Source: CAZWUW01 sp964636895 (lineage in GTDB: Bacteria; Bacillota; Thermincolia; Thermincolales; CAZWUW01). From it: 43,174 bases of DNA. The notes under the pieces were generated by a model, which was given only the letters and a program-made list of their open reading frames with translations, made no database searches and was not told the DNA's origin. A program made the position numbers and the translations under genes. Location: assembly GCA_964636895.1 (NCBI GenBank), contig CAZWUW010000013.1, positions 1 to 43,174 on the forward strand, given 5' to 3'. Shown piece after piece: positions 8,359 through 13,843 of the stretch (positions are counted from its first letter, which is position 1; each line of letters opens with the position of its first letter).

Positions 8359-9279
8359 TTAAATCTGTTTCGGTTGTTCAGCCTTTACTTTTATACATAA
8401 ATCGCAGCCTGCACAATACGCTATGCGGTTGCCAAATACACTTCTGATAGTATCAATGGTCTTAAGAGCCTTAAAATGTTCGGCAAAATGTAAAACTATT
8501 TGATTGGGAGCGATTGTAATCAGCGCACTTATCAATAAATCTTCATAATTTATTTCGCTGTCGCCCAGTTCCACAATGAAACCATCAAGGTAATCACTGC
8601 TGATATTTTTTCCGCTCTGATCCAACAGTTTAAATACTCCGGACGCCTGGACAATAACCTGAACCTTTTCCATTCGTGGTTCCTGAATTTCCACAAAATA
8701 TTTAAGCAGCCGGATAAATTCTTTGTACTCCCGCTCAAGCATGAAATCATCTACGGCTTTTTCAACTGCCGCCCGTAATTCCTGGATGTAATCCTGCAGC
8801 CGGAACCGAATAAAGCCTTCAATAGTGATATGGCTGCTGGTATGCAAATAATCAAGAACTTTTTGCAGAATATTGCTTTTTCGGCCCAAATAATAAATAA
8901 CCGCATCATCCGACTGTTCATCATGGTGATTCAGATGTTGAAGCGCATAGTCGAAAATGATGCGTTGTTCCTCTTCATTAAAATAATAAAAGTTTTCTTT
9001 AATAATATCCTGCAAAAGTGTTTTTTCCCAGTTATTAAGAATAGTGTCTGCAATAGCATTGGCTATATAATGCCGGAAAATCGTCCTGGTTTCTTCGGCA
9101 GAATAGTTGGCGTGCCCGTAATCCGCCAGATAATAACCCAAAAGAGTAGTATCCCCTTTAGGATTGATTTCGGTGGATATTTTAATACCGTCATTTTCCA
9201 AAAGTGCAAATTCGGTATCCAGTTTTGATTTTATCATTTCAATGTTTCTGGTAGCTCCTATAGTAAAGGAAGCGCACAT
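8359..9279 (-). CDS. ytxC: putative sporulation protein YtxC
   Basis: 306 aa from the ATG at 9279. AGGGGGTG sits 6 nt before it, while the GTG at 9288 overlaps that site. The segment GFIRFRLQDYIQELRAAVEKAVDDFMLEREYKEFIRLLKYFVEIQEP is the conserved core of the YtxC family, quoted here as GFIRFRLQDYIQEL plus the EYKEFIRLLKYFV block. The C-terminus ends with a cysteine motif, CAGCDLC. The protein is soluble and mostly helical. In Bacillus the gene belongs to a sporulation-associated locus next to thrS, as here; the molecular role is unknown. Confidence 0.85.
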   Translation of the reverse strand: MCASFTIGATRNIEMIKSKLDTEFALLENDGIKISTEINPKGDTTLLGYYLADYGHANYSAEETRTIFRHYIANAIADTILNNWEKTLLQDIIKENFYYFNEEEQRIIFDYALQHLNHHDEQSDDAVIYYLGRKSNILQKVLDYLHTSSHITIEGFIRFRLQDYIQELRAAVEKAVDDFMLEREYKEFIRLLKYFVEIQEPRMEKVQVIVQASGVFKLLDQSGKNISSDYLDGFIVELGDSEINYEDLLISALITIAPNQIVLHFAEHFKALKTIDTIRSVFGNRIAYCAGCDLCIKVKAEQPKQI

Positions 9280-9303
9280 ATATTTCACCCCCTCGGTTGT
9301 TAC

Positions 9304-9334
9304 TAGTATATGTGTAAAAAAATTTTTGTATACA
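9304..9334 (-). promoter_or_regulatory. possible forespore (sigma-G/F-like) promoter of ytxC
   Basis: Minus strand: TGTATA (9334-9329), 18 bp, TATACTA (9310-9304), close to the sigma-G pattern TGAATA-N17/18-CATACTA. It ends about 25 bp before the ytxC start. Pattern match only. Confidence 0.35.
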
Positions 9335-9449
9335 GCACAAAACCACCAATAAAATGCAATAAAAAGAGCACCCTATGGATGCATAAAAAGAAATAAAAAA
9401 TCACTTCCTCTCGGTTCATCAAACCAAAAGAAAGTGGCTGTATATGACT

Positions 9450-9524
9450 TGGTGGGCGAGGCGAGGATTGAACTCACGACCTCTTCCGTGTCAAGGAAGC
9501 GTTCTCCCACTGAACTACTCGCCC
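9450..9524 (-). tRNA. tRNA-Val (GAC)
   Basis: A full cloverleaf on the minus strand: acceptor GGGCGAG/CTCGCCC, D stem GTTC/GAAC, anticodon stem CTTCC/GGAAG with loop TTGACAC (anticodon GAC), T loop TTCAATC, encoded CCA. Confidence 0.96.
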
Positions 9525-9545
9525 ATAAAAATTGCCGTAAATATT

Positions 9546-9573
9546 ATTATAATGAAAACCACGTGAAAGTCAA
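9546..9573 (-). promoter_or_regulatory. promoter of tRNA-Val
   Basis: Minus strand TTGACT (9573-9568), 16 bp, TATAAT (9551-9546), 22 bp before the tRNA 5' end. Confidence 0.75.
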
Positions 9574-9610
9574 GGATGAAAAACAAAAGGACGCTGCCTG
9601 CAAAAAAATG

Positions 9611-9637
9611 CAAAAAACCGGAAACATAGGTTTCCGG
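9611..9637 (-). terminator. intrinsic terminator of the small cysteine-rich gene
   Basis: Minus-strand hairpin CCGGAAAC/GTTTCCGG (9637-9618) followed by TTTTTTG and a second T run. Confidence 0.8.
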
Positions 9638-9654
9638 TATAATAAAACAATTTT

Positions 9655-9780
9655 TCAACTTACTCTTTCCACTATTATTGTATTAGGGCATAGAGCATGG
9701 TCAAATGTTCCGGTTTGACCCGGACAGCCGTCCTTGAATTTCTCGCACTGTGCACATATTAAGCAGGCCTCTTCACACAT
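9655..9780 (-). CDS. small cysteine-rich protein, unknown
   Basis: 41 aa from the ATG at 9780, which has GAAGGAGGAG 7 nt upstream. The longer frame to 9879 would run through a terminator-like hairpin and is not credible. The protein MCEEACLICAQCEKFKDGC has the spacing C-x3-C-x2-C-x2-C-x6-C and a later CPN, so it is probably a metal-binding or Fe-S mini-protein. It has its own promoter (9904-9932), a leader hairpin and a terminator, that is, a complete single-gene unit between tRNA genes. I do not recognise a named family. Confidence 0.65.
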   Translation of the reverse strand: MCEEACLICAQCEKFKDGCPGQTGTFDHALCPNTIIVERVS

Positions 9781-9832
9781 AGACACTCCTCCTTCGCTCT
9801 GTTTTCTCCTTATTAAATTGTATGTGAAGGCC

Positions 9833-9865
9833 AAAAAACAAGAGCCCACACATACGTGTGGGCTC
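9833..9865 (-). terminator. leader terminator/attenuator before the small cysteine-rich gene
   Basis: Perfect 10-bp stem GAGCCCACAC/GTGTGGGCTC followed on the minus strand by TTGTTTTTT. It lies between the promoter at 9904-9932 and the gene at 9780, so it could act as an attenuator. Confidence 0.7.
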
Positions 9866-9903
9866 AAACTCGCGGGCATCGGCCTTTTTATTATCTATAA
9901 CTG

Positions 9904-9932
9904 ATTATTACACTTTGTGATTGTTCTGTCAA
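9904..9932 (-). promoter_or_regulatory. promoter of the small cysteine-rich gene
   Basis: Minus strand TTGACA (9932-9927), 17 bp, AATAAT (9909-9904). Confidence 0.65.
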
Positions 9933-9947
9933 TCTCAATCCAAGTCG

Positions 9948-9990
9948 GGCTTACCGTAAATAAAAGAGTCTGCCATGTTTACGGCAAACC
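9948..9990. other. stem-loop in a gene-free stretch (about 9880-10157)
   Basis: GGCTTACCGTAAA (9948-9960) faces TTTACGGCAAACC (9978-9990). The two form a 13-bp stem with G-U pairs on one strand and a 17-nt loop. Apart from this, and the promoters at either side, I see no gene in 9940-10157. The segment may hold an unrecognised small RNA. Confidence 0.4.
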
Positions 9991-10157
9991 TACTTAATGT
10001 TACTTGGTAATTCGCCAAACGCAAAATCAGGATGTAAATTTATCCATGGCCCATGCATATGATTTATTGATCAAGGCACCAATAATCCCCGCAGAGTAAA
10101 GTAGTTTTATACTGTATATTTTTCCTGTGGTTCCACCGATTTTCGCCGCCGGTGTGG

Positions 10158-10186
10158 TTGACTTGCCCGAGCGTTTATGTTAATAT
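10158..10186 (+). promoter_or_regulatory. promoter of the tRNA-Cys/tRNA-Leu unit
   Basis: Plus strand TTGACT (10158-10163), 17 bp, TAATAT (10181-10186). A hairpin (ATTTGTC...GACAAAT with inner GGCGG/CCGCC) follows at 10190-10224, before tRNA-Cys. Confidence 0.75.
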
Positions 10187-10246
10187 ATTATTTGTCGATG
10201 AGGGCGGTCTCCGCCTGAGACAAATAAAAGCATCACACCAAATCAT

Positions 10247-10321
10247 GGCGGCATGGCCAAGTGGCTAAGGCAGAGGACTGCAAATCCTTTATCCCCGGTT
10301 CGAATCCGGGTGCCGCCTCCA
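10247..10321 (+). tRNA. tRNA-Cys (GCA)
   Basis: Acceptor GGCGGCA/TGCCGCC, anticodon stem and loop AGGACTGCAAATCCT with anticodon GCA, T arm CCCGG TTCGAAT CCGGG, encoded CCA. Confidence 0.96.
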
Positions 10322-10332
10322 TTTTATTTTAT

Positions 10333-10421
10333 GCCCGAGTGGCGGAACTGGCAGACGCACAGGACTTAAAATCCTGCGGGACTTAAATCCCGTACCGGTT
10401 CGACCCCGGTCTCGGGCACCA
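10333..10421 (+). tRNA. tRNA-Leu (TAA)
   Basis: A class II tRNA with a long variable arm. Acceptor GCCCGAG/CTCGGGC, anticodon stem CAGGA/TCCTG with loop CTTAAAA (anticodon TAA), variable arm CGGGAC...GTACCG, encoded CCA. Confidence 0.96.
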
Positions 10422-10429
10422 ATGAATTC

Positions 10430-10450
10430 AAGCCTTTAGGGGCTTTTTTA
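10430..10450 (+). terminator. terminator of the tRNA-Cys/Leu unit
   Basis: AAGCC/GGCTT hairpin followed by TTTTTA, 9 bp after tRNA-Leu. Confidence 0.8.
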
Positions 10451-10541
10451 TTTTGCCCGGAGACGTTTTTAATTTGTCAAAAAAGCAGGGGTTCAGCACA
10501 CCGATATAGAATACAACAATAATCACTTAACAGGAGGACTT

Positions 10542-10793
10542 ATGAATACAAAAAAATACCACTGCGTTCTTTGCGGCTCCATCTCCGGCAAACCTTTTTG
10601 TAACCATTGCATGGATAAAGCGCGGGAGTACTTTGAAACCATAAGTGATTACATAAAATCCCACCATAAAGTTACTGTTATAGATGTATATGCAGCTACA
10701 TCCATTCCCTTTGCCATTATTAAAGCGCTTTTAGAGCTTGGTTGGATAGACTTGGTTTACGAGGCCGAGGGTATTAAAATTAAACAGCCCTAA
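10542..10793 (+). CDS. small zinc-ribbon plus helix-turn-helix protein (YvyF-like layout)
   Basis: 83 aa with AGGAGG 7 nt before the ATG. An N-terminal zinc ribbon, CVLCGS...CNHC (residues 8-24), is followed by a helical part (MDKAREYFETISDYIKS) and a winged-helix-like segment VIDVYAATSIPFAIIKALLELG. This order resembles the flagellar-operon protein YvyF/TIGR03826, in which a zinc ribbon precedes a MerR-like helix-turn-helix. The match is by pattern, so a general DNA-binding role is more certain than a flagellar one. It ends in a bidirectional terminator shared with the opposite gene. Confidence 0.75.
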   Translation: MNTKKYHCVLCGSISGKPFCNHCMDKAREYFETISDYIKSHHKVTVIDVYAATSIPFAIIKALLELGWIDLVYEAEGIKIKQP

Positions 10794-10797
10794 ACCA

Positions 10798-10821
10798 AAA
10801 GACGCCTGCCACGGCGTCTTT
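10798..10821. terminator. bidirectional terminator between two small genes
   Basis: AAAGACGCC/GGCGTCTTT, 9-bp perfect stem with T runs outside on both strands. It serves the plus-strand gene ending at 10793 and the minus-strand gene ending at 10837. Confidence 0.85.
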
Positions 10822-10836
10822 AATTTTAATGTATAT

Positions 10837-10953
10837 TTATTTTTTGGTCTCCTGTTTGGTGAATGATTCATCAGCACCGCATTGCGGGCATTTCTTGGGC
10901 TTACATCTGGTTTCCTTGATTGCGCCACAATTGCCGCATACAAAAACAGCCAT
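10837..10953 (-). CDS. RCKP-type rubredoxin-like zinc protein
   Basis: 38 aa with CAGGAGGTGG 5 nt before the ATG. The sequence has two CxxC knuckles, CGNC (6-9) and CPQC (22-25), with the characteristic RCKP (16-19) between. It belongs to the very small rubredoxin-like domain family common in Clostridia. It probably binds one Zn or Fe ion through four cysteines; the role is unknown. The gene stands alone between two nearly identical terminators. Confidence 0.85.
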   Translation of the reverse strand: MAVFVCGNCGAIKETRCKPKKCPQCGADESFTKQETKK

Positions 10954-10994
10954 TTGACCACCTCCTGTCCTGCTAATAGCAAAACAAAGTCAGC

Positions 10995-11016
10995 AAAGAC
11001 GCCTTTTGGCGTCTTT
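10995..11016 (-). terminator. hairpin downstream of tRNA-Gly
   Basis: AAAGACGCC AAAA GGCGTCTTT, the same 9-bp arms as the terminator at 10798-10821. The T run on the minus side is short, so it may be a weak terminator. Confidence 0.6.
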
Positions 11017-11026
11017 TATGTACTTC

Positions 11027-11101
11027 TGGAGCGGAAGACGGGATTCGAACCCGCGACCCTCGCCTTGGCAAGGCGATGCTCTACCACTGAGCTACTTCCG
11101 C
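11027..11101 (-). tRNA. tRNA-Gly (GCC)
   Basis: Minus strand acceptor GCGGAAG/CTTCCGC, D stem GCTC/GAGC, anticodon stem CGCC/GGCG with loop TTGCCAA (anticodon GCC), T loop TTCGAAT, encoded CCA. It directly follows the broken tRNA-Phe, so before phage insertion the two were very likely one transcript. Confidence 0.96.
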
Positions 11102-11106
11102 TTATA

Positions 11107-11155
11107 TGGTGCCACGGGACGGAATCGAACCGCCGACACGAGGATTTTCAGTCCT
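11107..11155 (-). other. tRNA-Phe (GAA) 3' fragment, prophage attachment site
   Basis: On the minus strand, AGGA CTGAAAA TCCT is an anticodon arm with anticodon GAA. It continues through T arm GGCGG TTCGATT CCGTC and acceptor CCGTGGC-A-CCA. The matching 5' half (GCCACGG and D arm) is absent; phage-like sequence begins right of 11155. This is the usual footprint of an integrase that uses the 3' half of a tRNA gene. The intact copy should be regenerated at the right end. Confidence 0.88.
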
Positions 11156-11265
11156 GACTGCGACTTGACGATTGTACCCCTGATTTTTCAGGCTTTGTGA
11201 TATCTGTTTTCAATGTACTCCTCGTTTCAAGGAACAGCATCTCCGTGTCGCTATCGACGCTTATT

Positions 11266-11294
11266 ATTTTAGCAAGATTACTCTGTGTTGTCAA
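11266..11294 (-). promoter_or_regulatory. phage promoter reading outward through the attachment site
   Basis: Minus strand TTGACA (11294-11289), 17 bp, TAAAAT (11271-11266). The -35 box is fused to the edge of the 16-bp repeat array. The transcript would run through the tRNA-Phe fragment into tRNA-Gly. Confidence 0.65.
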
Positions 11295-11370
11295 CTGGCA
11301 AATTAATCAACTGGCAAATTAATCAACTGGCAAATTAATCAACTGGCAAATTAATCAACTGGCAAATTAA
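11291..11370. repeat. five tandem 16-bp repeats beside the attachment site
   Basis: Unit TCAACTGGCAAATTAA, five exact copies. A related word (TTAACTGGCAAA) recurs once at 11407-11418. The right-most copies overlap the 3' end of the 53-aa gene at 11351-11512, and the left-most copy touches the -35 box of the outward promoter. Confidence 0.95.
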
Positions 11371-11512
11371 TCAATGCCTGAATCTTGCATTCTTTGCAAC
11401 TATTTAACTGGCAAAAATCCTGTAGTCCAATGGAGCTGGGACAACTGTCCGGCACGGTGGACAGTCCTACCCAGAACTTTATTAGATTATAAAACAATTC
11501 GGCAATATCCAC
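11351..11512 (-). CDS. small cysteine-containing phage protein, unknown
   Basis: 53 aa starting at a GTG at 11512 with GAGGAGG 7 nt upstream; the frame then stays open until a TAA inside the repeat array. The N-terminus (MDIAELFYNLIKFWVGL) looks like an amphipathic or membrane-touching helix, followed by CPSSIG, CQLNSCKEC and an end INLPVD. Four cysteines suggest metal binding. It overlaps no other credible gene and follows the 39-aa membrane protein by 12 nt. I do not recognise the family. Confidence 0.6.
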   Translation of the reverse strand: MDIAELFYNLIKFWVGLSTVPDSCPSSIGLQDFCQLNSCKECKIQALINLPVD

Positions 11513-11524
11513 TTAAAAGCCTCC

Positions 11525-11644
11525 TCACCATAGTAACTCATGAAGTATCTTGCCGCCCCAACCAATAAAGTACAGAGCAGTTAAGAACAGAATCAGGGCA
11601 ACTGTATCATTTTTCTCCACTAGCTTAATAAACGCTTTATACAT
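11525..11644 (-). CDS. small single-span membrane protein
   Basis: 39 aa with AAAGGAGG upstream of the ATG at 11644. A charged start (MYKAFIKLVEKND) precedes one transmembrane helix (TVALILFLTALYFIGW) and a short tail. It is directly downstream of the 126-aa zinc-motif gene. Possibly an extra holin/antiholin-type or exclusion protein, given its place after the lysis genes; this is only inference from position. Confidence 0.6.
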   Translation of the reverse strand: MYKAFIKLVEKNDTVALILFLTALYFIGWGGKILHELLW

Positions 11645-11648
11645 TTAG

Positions 11649-12029
11649 TTATTCCTCCTTTCTCCACGTGATAGTATATACTTCTCCACACGTTCCCGGA
11701 CATCCATAAACATGCCGTTCATGACGCCAGCCTTCATATACGGTGAGCAGTTTTGCCTTTTTAAAGCTATGGCCGCATTTTGGGCAAGCCTCTAAAAAGC
11801 CCAGATTACAGGTTTCAAACACTATGCCATCATCTTTGGTGCGTAAAACCGAAAAATTCTTGCAATGAATGTGTGAAAAACTATGACGTTTCATTTCACT
11901 TTTAATAAGATTAAGCATCTTATCCCTAAATCGTTCCTGCCTTGTCAATAAAAACACTTCCAATGCTGCCTGAATCGCTCCCATGGAATCGGCGGGGAAT
12001 ATGATTACTTTTTCAGGTGACCCGTTCAT
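11649..12029 (-). CDS. phage protein with C-terminal zinc ribbon, unknown
   Basis: 126 aa starting MNGSPEKVIIFPADSMGAIQ behind AAGGGAGG. The first half is helical. The second half has paired cysteines CPKCGHSF (about residues 83-90) and CPGTCGEVY (about 111-119) around a basic loop, like a treble-clef or zinc-ribbon fold. No catalytic motif is visible. It lies between the XRE-like gene and small membrane-protein genes. It may bind nucleic acid, but that is inferred only from the zinc ribbon. Confidence 0.7.
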   Translation of the reverse strand: MNGSPEKVIIFPADSMGAIQAALEVFLLTRQERFRDKMLNLIKSEMKRHSFSHIHCKNFSVLRTKDDGIVFETCNLGFLEACPKCGHSFKKAKLLTVYEGWRHERHVYGCPGTCGEVYTITWRKEE

Positions 12030-12123
12030 TTTTTTTATTCCTCCCTTCTTTTGGTTTTAATAAATAATATGCTAATCAGTAAATAAAATTGCCTGTCCAA
12101 TATATTTTTTCCAAATAAAAAAA

Positions 12124-12142
12124 GGCCCCCTATTAGGGGGCC
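12124..12142 (-). terminator. strong terminator after the XRE-like gene
   Basis: GGCCCCC TAATA GGGGGCC followed by TTTTTTTATTT on the minus strand. The stop codon of the gene lies in the loop. Confidence 0.9.
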
Positions 12143-12378
12143 GATTCATTGGTCGATTTATTGGCCGATTCTTCCCACATATCTTCCAAGTGGGCATCCG
12201 GAAACCTGGACTTAATCCGTTTCCAGATTTTCCACATCGTTTCAGAATCGGGGCTATATTTATCTGGATTTTTTTCATATCGGTTATACTGGGAATAGTT
12301 AAGGCTTAAAAATACTGCGAACTCCGTCTGCTTCATTTCAAATTTGAATCGCCAATGCTTTAATCTGTTTCGTATCAT
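12133..12378 (-). CDS. small XRE-type helix-turn-helix protein
   Basis: 81 aa from the ATG at 12378. The segment IRNRLKHWRFKFEMKQTEFAVFL then SLNYSQYNRYEKN has the HTH_3 layout: helix 2 KQTEFAVFL, recognition helix YSQYNRYE. Its position is odd for a repressor: the far downstream end of the late operon, with its own terminator. A good promoter-like pair (TTGACA 12402-12397, 17 bp, TATGAT 12379-12374) overlaps the start codon. So the mRNA could be leaderless, or the true start could be the methionine at codon 15. Confidence 0.65.
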   Translation of the reverse strand: MIRNRLKHWRFKFEMKQTEFAVFLSLNYSQYNRYEKNPDKYSPDSETMWKIWKRIKSRFPDAHLEDMWEESANKSTNESAP

Positions 12379-12498
12379 AATAAAAAATGATTTCGCTGTC
12401 AAAGGCCAAAATCCTGCCCATATAATCACCTTAACCAAAATTTATACGGGCCTTACAGGGTAAAATAAAGTGTCGTTAAAACTCTACTTCCACCGATC

Positions 12499-12588
12499 CT
12501 AAACATCCTGGATAAAAACCTTGTGCAGCCAGGCCAAAAGCGGAAGCAACACAATTGTTCCGCCTATCACCAAAAGCCAATCTGGCAT
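12499..12588 (-). CDS. 29-aa membrane peptide
   Basis: MPDWLLVIGGTIVLLPLLAW then LHKVFIQDV, one transmembrane helix with a short charged tail, behind GAGGTGATATATT. It is the third tiny membrane-protein gene in the lysis end of the phage. Function unknown; a holin accessory is possible. Confidence 0.5.
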   Translation of the reverse strand: MPDWLLVIGGTIVLLPLLAWLHKVFIQDV

Positions 12589-12628
12589 AATATATCACCT
12601 CAAAAACATATTCCACATAATAAAAAAA

Positions 12629-12646
12629 AGACCTGCCGGAGCAGGT
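12629..12646 (-). terminator. terminator after the holin-like gene
   Basis: GACCTGC TCCG GCAGGTC followed by eight T on the minus strand. Confidence 0.92.
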
Positions 12647-12657
12647 CGGTAGGGGGA

Positions 12658-12831
12658 TTAAGATTTATACTTATCGGATGCAATGCGATAGCCATAAAAA
12701 ATCCCGGCCCCCATCGATACTAGCGTTTCAAGCCATTGGGGAACGGGTATTTTGAAAAACACCATTGCGATAGCGGCCACAACAACAATAGTTGTTAGAA
12801 ATGCTCTATATTCTTCCCATACTTTCTTCAT
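12658..12831 (-). CDS. holin-like protein
   Basis: 57 aa with GGAGGTG upstream. It has a charged start (MKKVWEEYRAFL), a first membrane span (TTIVVVAAIAMVFF), a short loop (KIPVPQW) and a second span (LETLVSMGAGIFYGY), then a basic tail. Small size, two spans and position beside the amidase fit a phage holin that makes the membrane pore for endolysin release. Family assignment is by layout only. Confidence 0.7.
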   Translation of the reverse strand: MKKVWEEYRAFLTTIVVVAAIAMVFFKIPVPQWLETLVSMGAGIFYGYRIASDKYKS

Positions 12832-12838
12832 AACATGC

Positions 12839-12943
12839 TCACCTCCTCAGTACATCCAGCACCCAGTATTTTCCCTGACACTTTTCATACGGCAGCAAGC
12901 AGCGTGCTTTTTTGTCACGAGTTAGGCAGGTTTTAGATTGCAT
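12839..12943 (-). CDS. 34-aa basic peptide between amidase and holin genes
   Basis: The frame starts at an ATG (12943) inside the last codons of the amidase and ends at AGGAGGTGA, which is also the ribosome site of the holin gene. The product has three cysteines and is rich in Lys/Arg (TRDKKARCLLPYEKCQGKYW). Perfect packing between neighbours argues for real coding with translational coupling, but its own ribosome site is weak. Confidence 0.45.
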   Translation of the reverse strand: MQSKTCLTRDKKARCLLPYEKCQGKYWVLDVLRR

Positions 12944-13436
12944 CGACAATCGCCCCGGCAATTTCCTTCTGACTGGTCAGCAGCAAGCGAAGGTCAGAAG
13001 CGTTGGAGATGAAAGCCACCTCAATGAGAATAGAGGTCATGTTAGTACCGTTTAACACCCACAGGTCGTCACGGAATTTAACGCCTCTATCGCGTGTTTT
13101 TAGTGCGTTTACAAGGCTTTTCTGCACCCTTGCCGCCACTCCCCGACCCTTCTGTGATTTGTAAAGCACCTCTGTACCGCCGGCCTGTTTGTCTGCACTT
13201 GAATTTAAGTGGATGCTTATGAACAGGTCGGCCTTGAAGTTGTTAGCGATTTTACAGCGGGTTTTTAGGTCAACATATTTGTCGTTACCGCGGGTCATTA
13301 CCACTTTGTGTCCCTTGCGCACAAAGCCTTGTTTTGCCAGTAACGCGATAGCTAAACCAATATCGTCCTCCTGGTATCGTCCGTTTACCGCGCCGGGGTC
13401 TTTGCCGCCGTGGCCAGTATCAATACAGATTCGCAT
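12933..13436 (-). CDS. endolysin, N-acetylmuramoyl-L-alanine amidase (Amidase_3)
   Basis: 167 aa, a bare catalytic domain. It cleaves the amide bond between muramic acid and the stem peptide. Zinc ligands are H9 (DTGHGGKDPGA), E23 and H76 (SIHLNS); the catalytic glutamate is E139 (ILIEVAFISN). There is no separate cell-wall-binding domain and no signal peptide, so release by a holin is expected. Start ATG behind AGGTGATGTT. Holin-type genes flank it on both sides, forming the lysis cassette. Confidence 0.93.
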   Translation of the reverse strand: MRICIDTGHGGKDPGAVNGRYQEDDIGLAIALLAKQGFVRKGHKVVMTRGNDKYVDLKTRCKIANNFKADLFISIHLNSSADKQAGGTEVLYKSQKGRGVAARVQKSLVNALKTRDRGVKFRDDLWVLNGTNMTSILIEVAFISNASDLRLLLTSQKEIAGAIVDAI

Positions 13437-13440
13437 AACA

Positions 13441-13590
13441 TCACCTACTTTTTAAATTTTCCACTACCGTACAATCTCCGCACCAGATGGCGCAGTTGCC
13501 ACAGTTTTTTTGTTTGATGCACACAAAGCAACCGACACTCTTCTGCTAAGTTAAGTTAATTTTAGGCATAAACTCTGGACATATCGACAT
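13441..13590 (-). pseudogene. cysteine-rich small ORF interrupted by one in-frame TAG
   Basis: ATG at 13590 (GGAGG upstream, overlapping the XhlA-like stop as TAATG) opens a frame of 14 codons that meets TAG. The same frame continues for 34 more codons to a TGA just before the amidase. The second part is rich in paired cysteines: CFVC, CGNC, WCGDC. Together this reads as one 49-residue zinc-binding-like protein with one nonsense codon. Either a recent nonsense mutation, or read-through, or a chance frame; TAG is a normal stop elsewhere in the window. Confidence 0.45.
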
Positions 13591-13835
13591 TAGTTGCCTC
13601 CTCTCTTAAAATAATTAATGACACTCCAAAACGTGGCAACAATAATGCCGCCTATAGAGGCGGCAATTCCGACAATCCATTTTTGGTCAGACTTGAAGTC
13701 CCTTAATTCCTCCTTGGATACATAACCCTCGGCCAAATGAACCCGGAGGTCCGCGATAGCCTGCAAGAGATTTCGCTCCATGCAATTCATCTGCTCCCAC
13801 AGGTCTTTTACTTCTTCATCGCTCAACAGCCCCAC
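13590..13835 (-). CDS. XhlA-like haemolysin/holin accessory protein
   Basis: 81 aa. An amphipathic, coiled-coil-like N-terminal two thirds (EEVKDLWEQMNCMERNLLQA...EELRDFKSDQ) is followed by a single C-terminal membrane span (WIVGIAASIGGIIVATFW) and a basic end. This is the XhlA layout: a cell-surface-associated holin partner in phage lysis cassettes. Adjacent to the amidase region. Confidence 0.8.
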   Translation of the reverse strand: MGLLSDEEVKDLWEQMNCMERNLLQAIADLRVHLAEGYVSKEELRDFKSDQKWIVGIAASIGGIIVATFWSVINYFKRGGN

Positions 13836-13843
13836 TCCCCTCG

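Noticed and set aside
11291..11370. CRISPR array
   Set aside because: Units are contiguous 16-mers without spacers and there are no cas genes.
11374..11568. 64-aa plus-strand ORF near the attachment site
   Set aside because: No ribosome site; the opposite strand has two small genes with good sites in the same place.
12072..12278. 68-aa minus-strand ORF
   Set aside because: Out-of-frame shadow of the XRE-like gene and runs through its terminator.
13441..13590. Genome-wide reassignment of TAG
   Set aside because: Several secure genes in the window end in TAG (for example the potassium transporter gene and the GT32 gene), so TAG is a working stop codon here.
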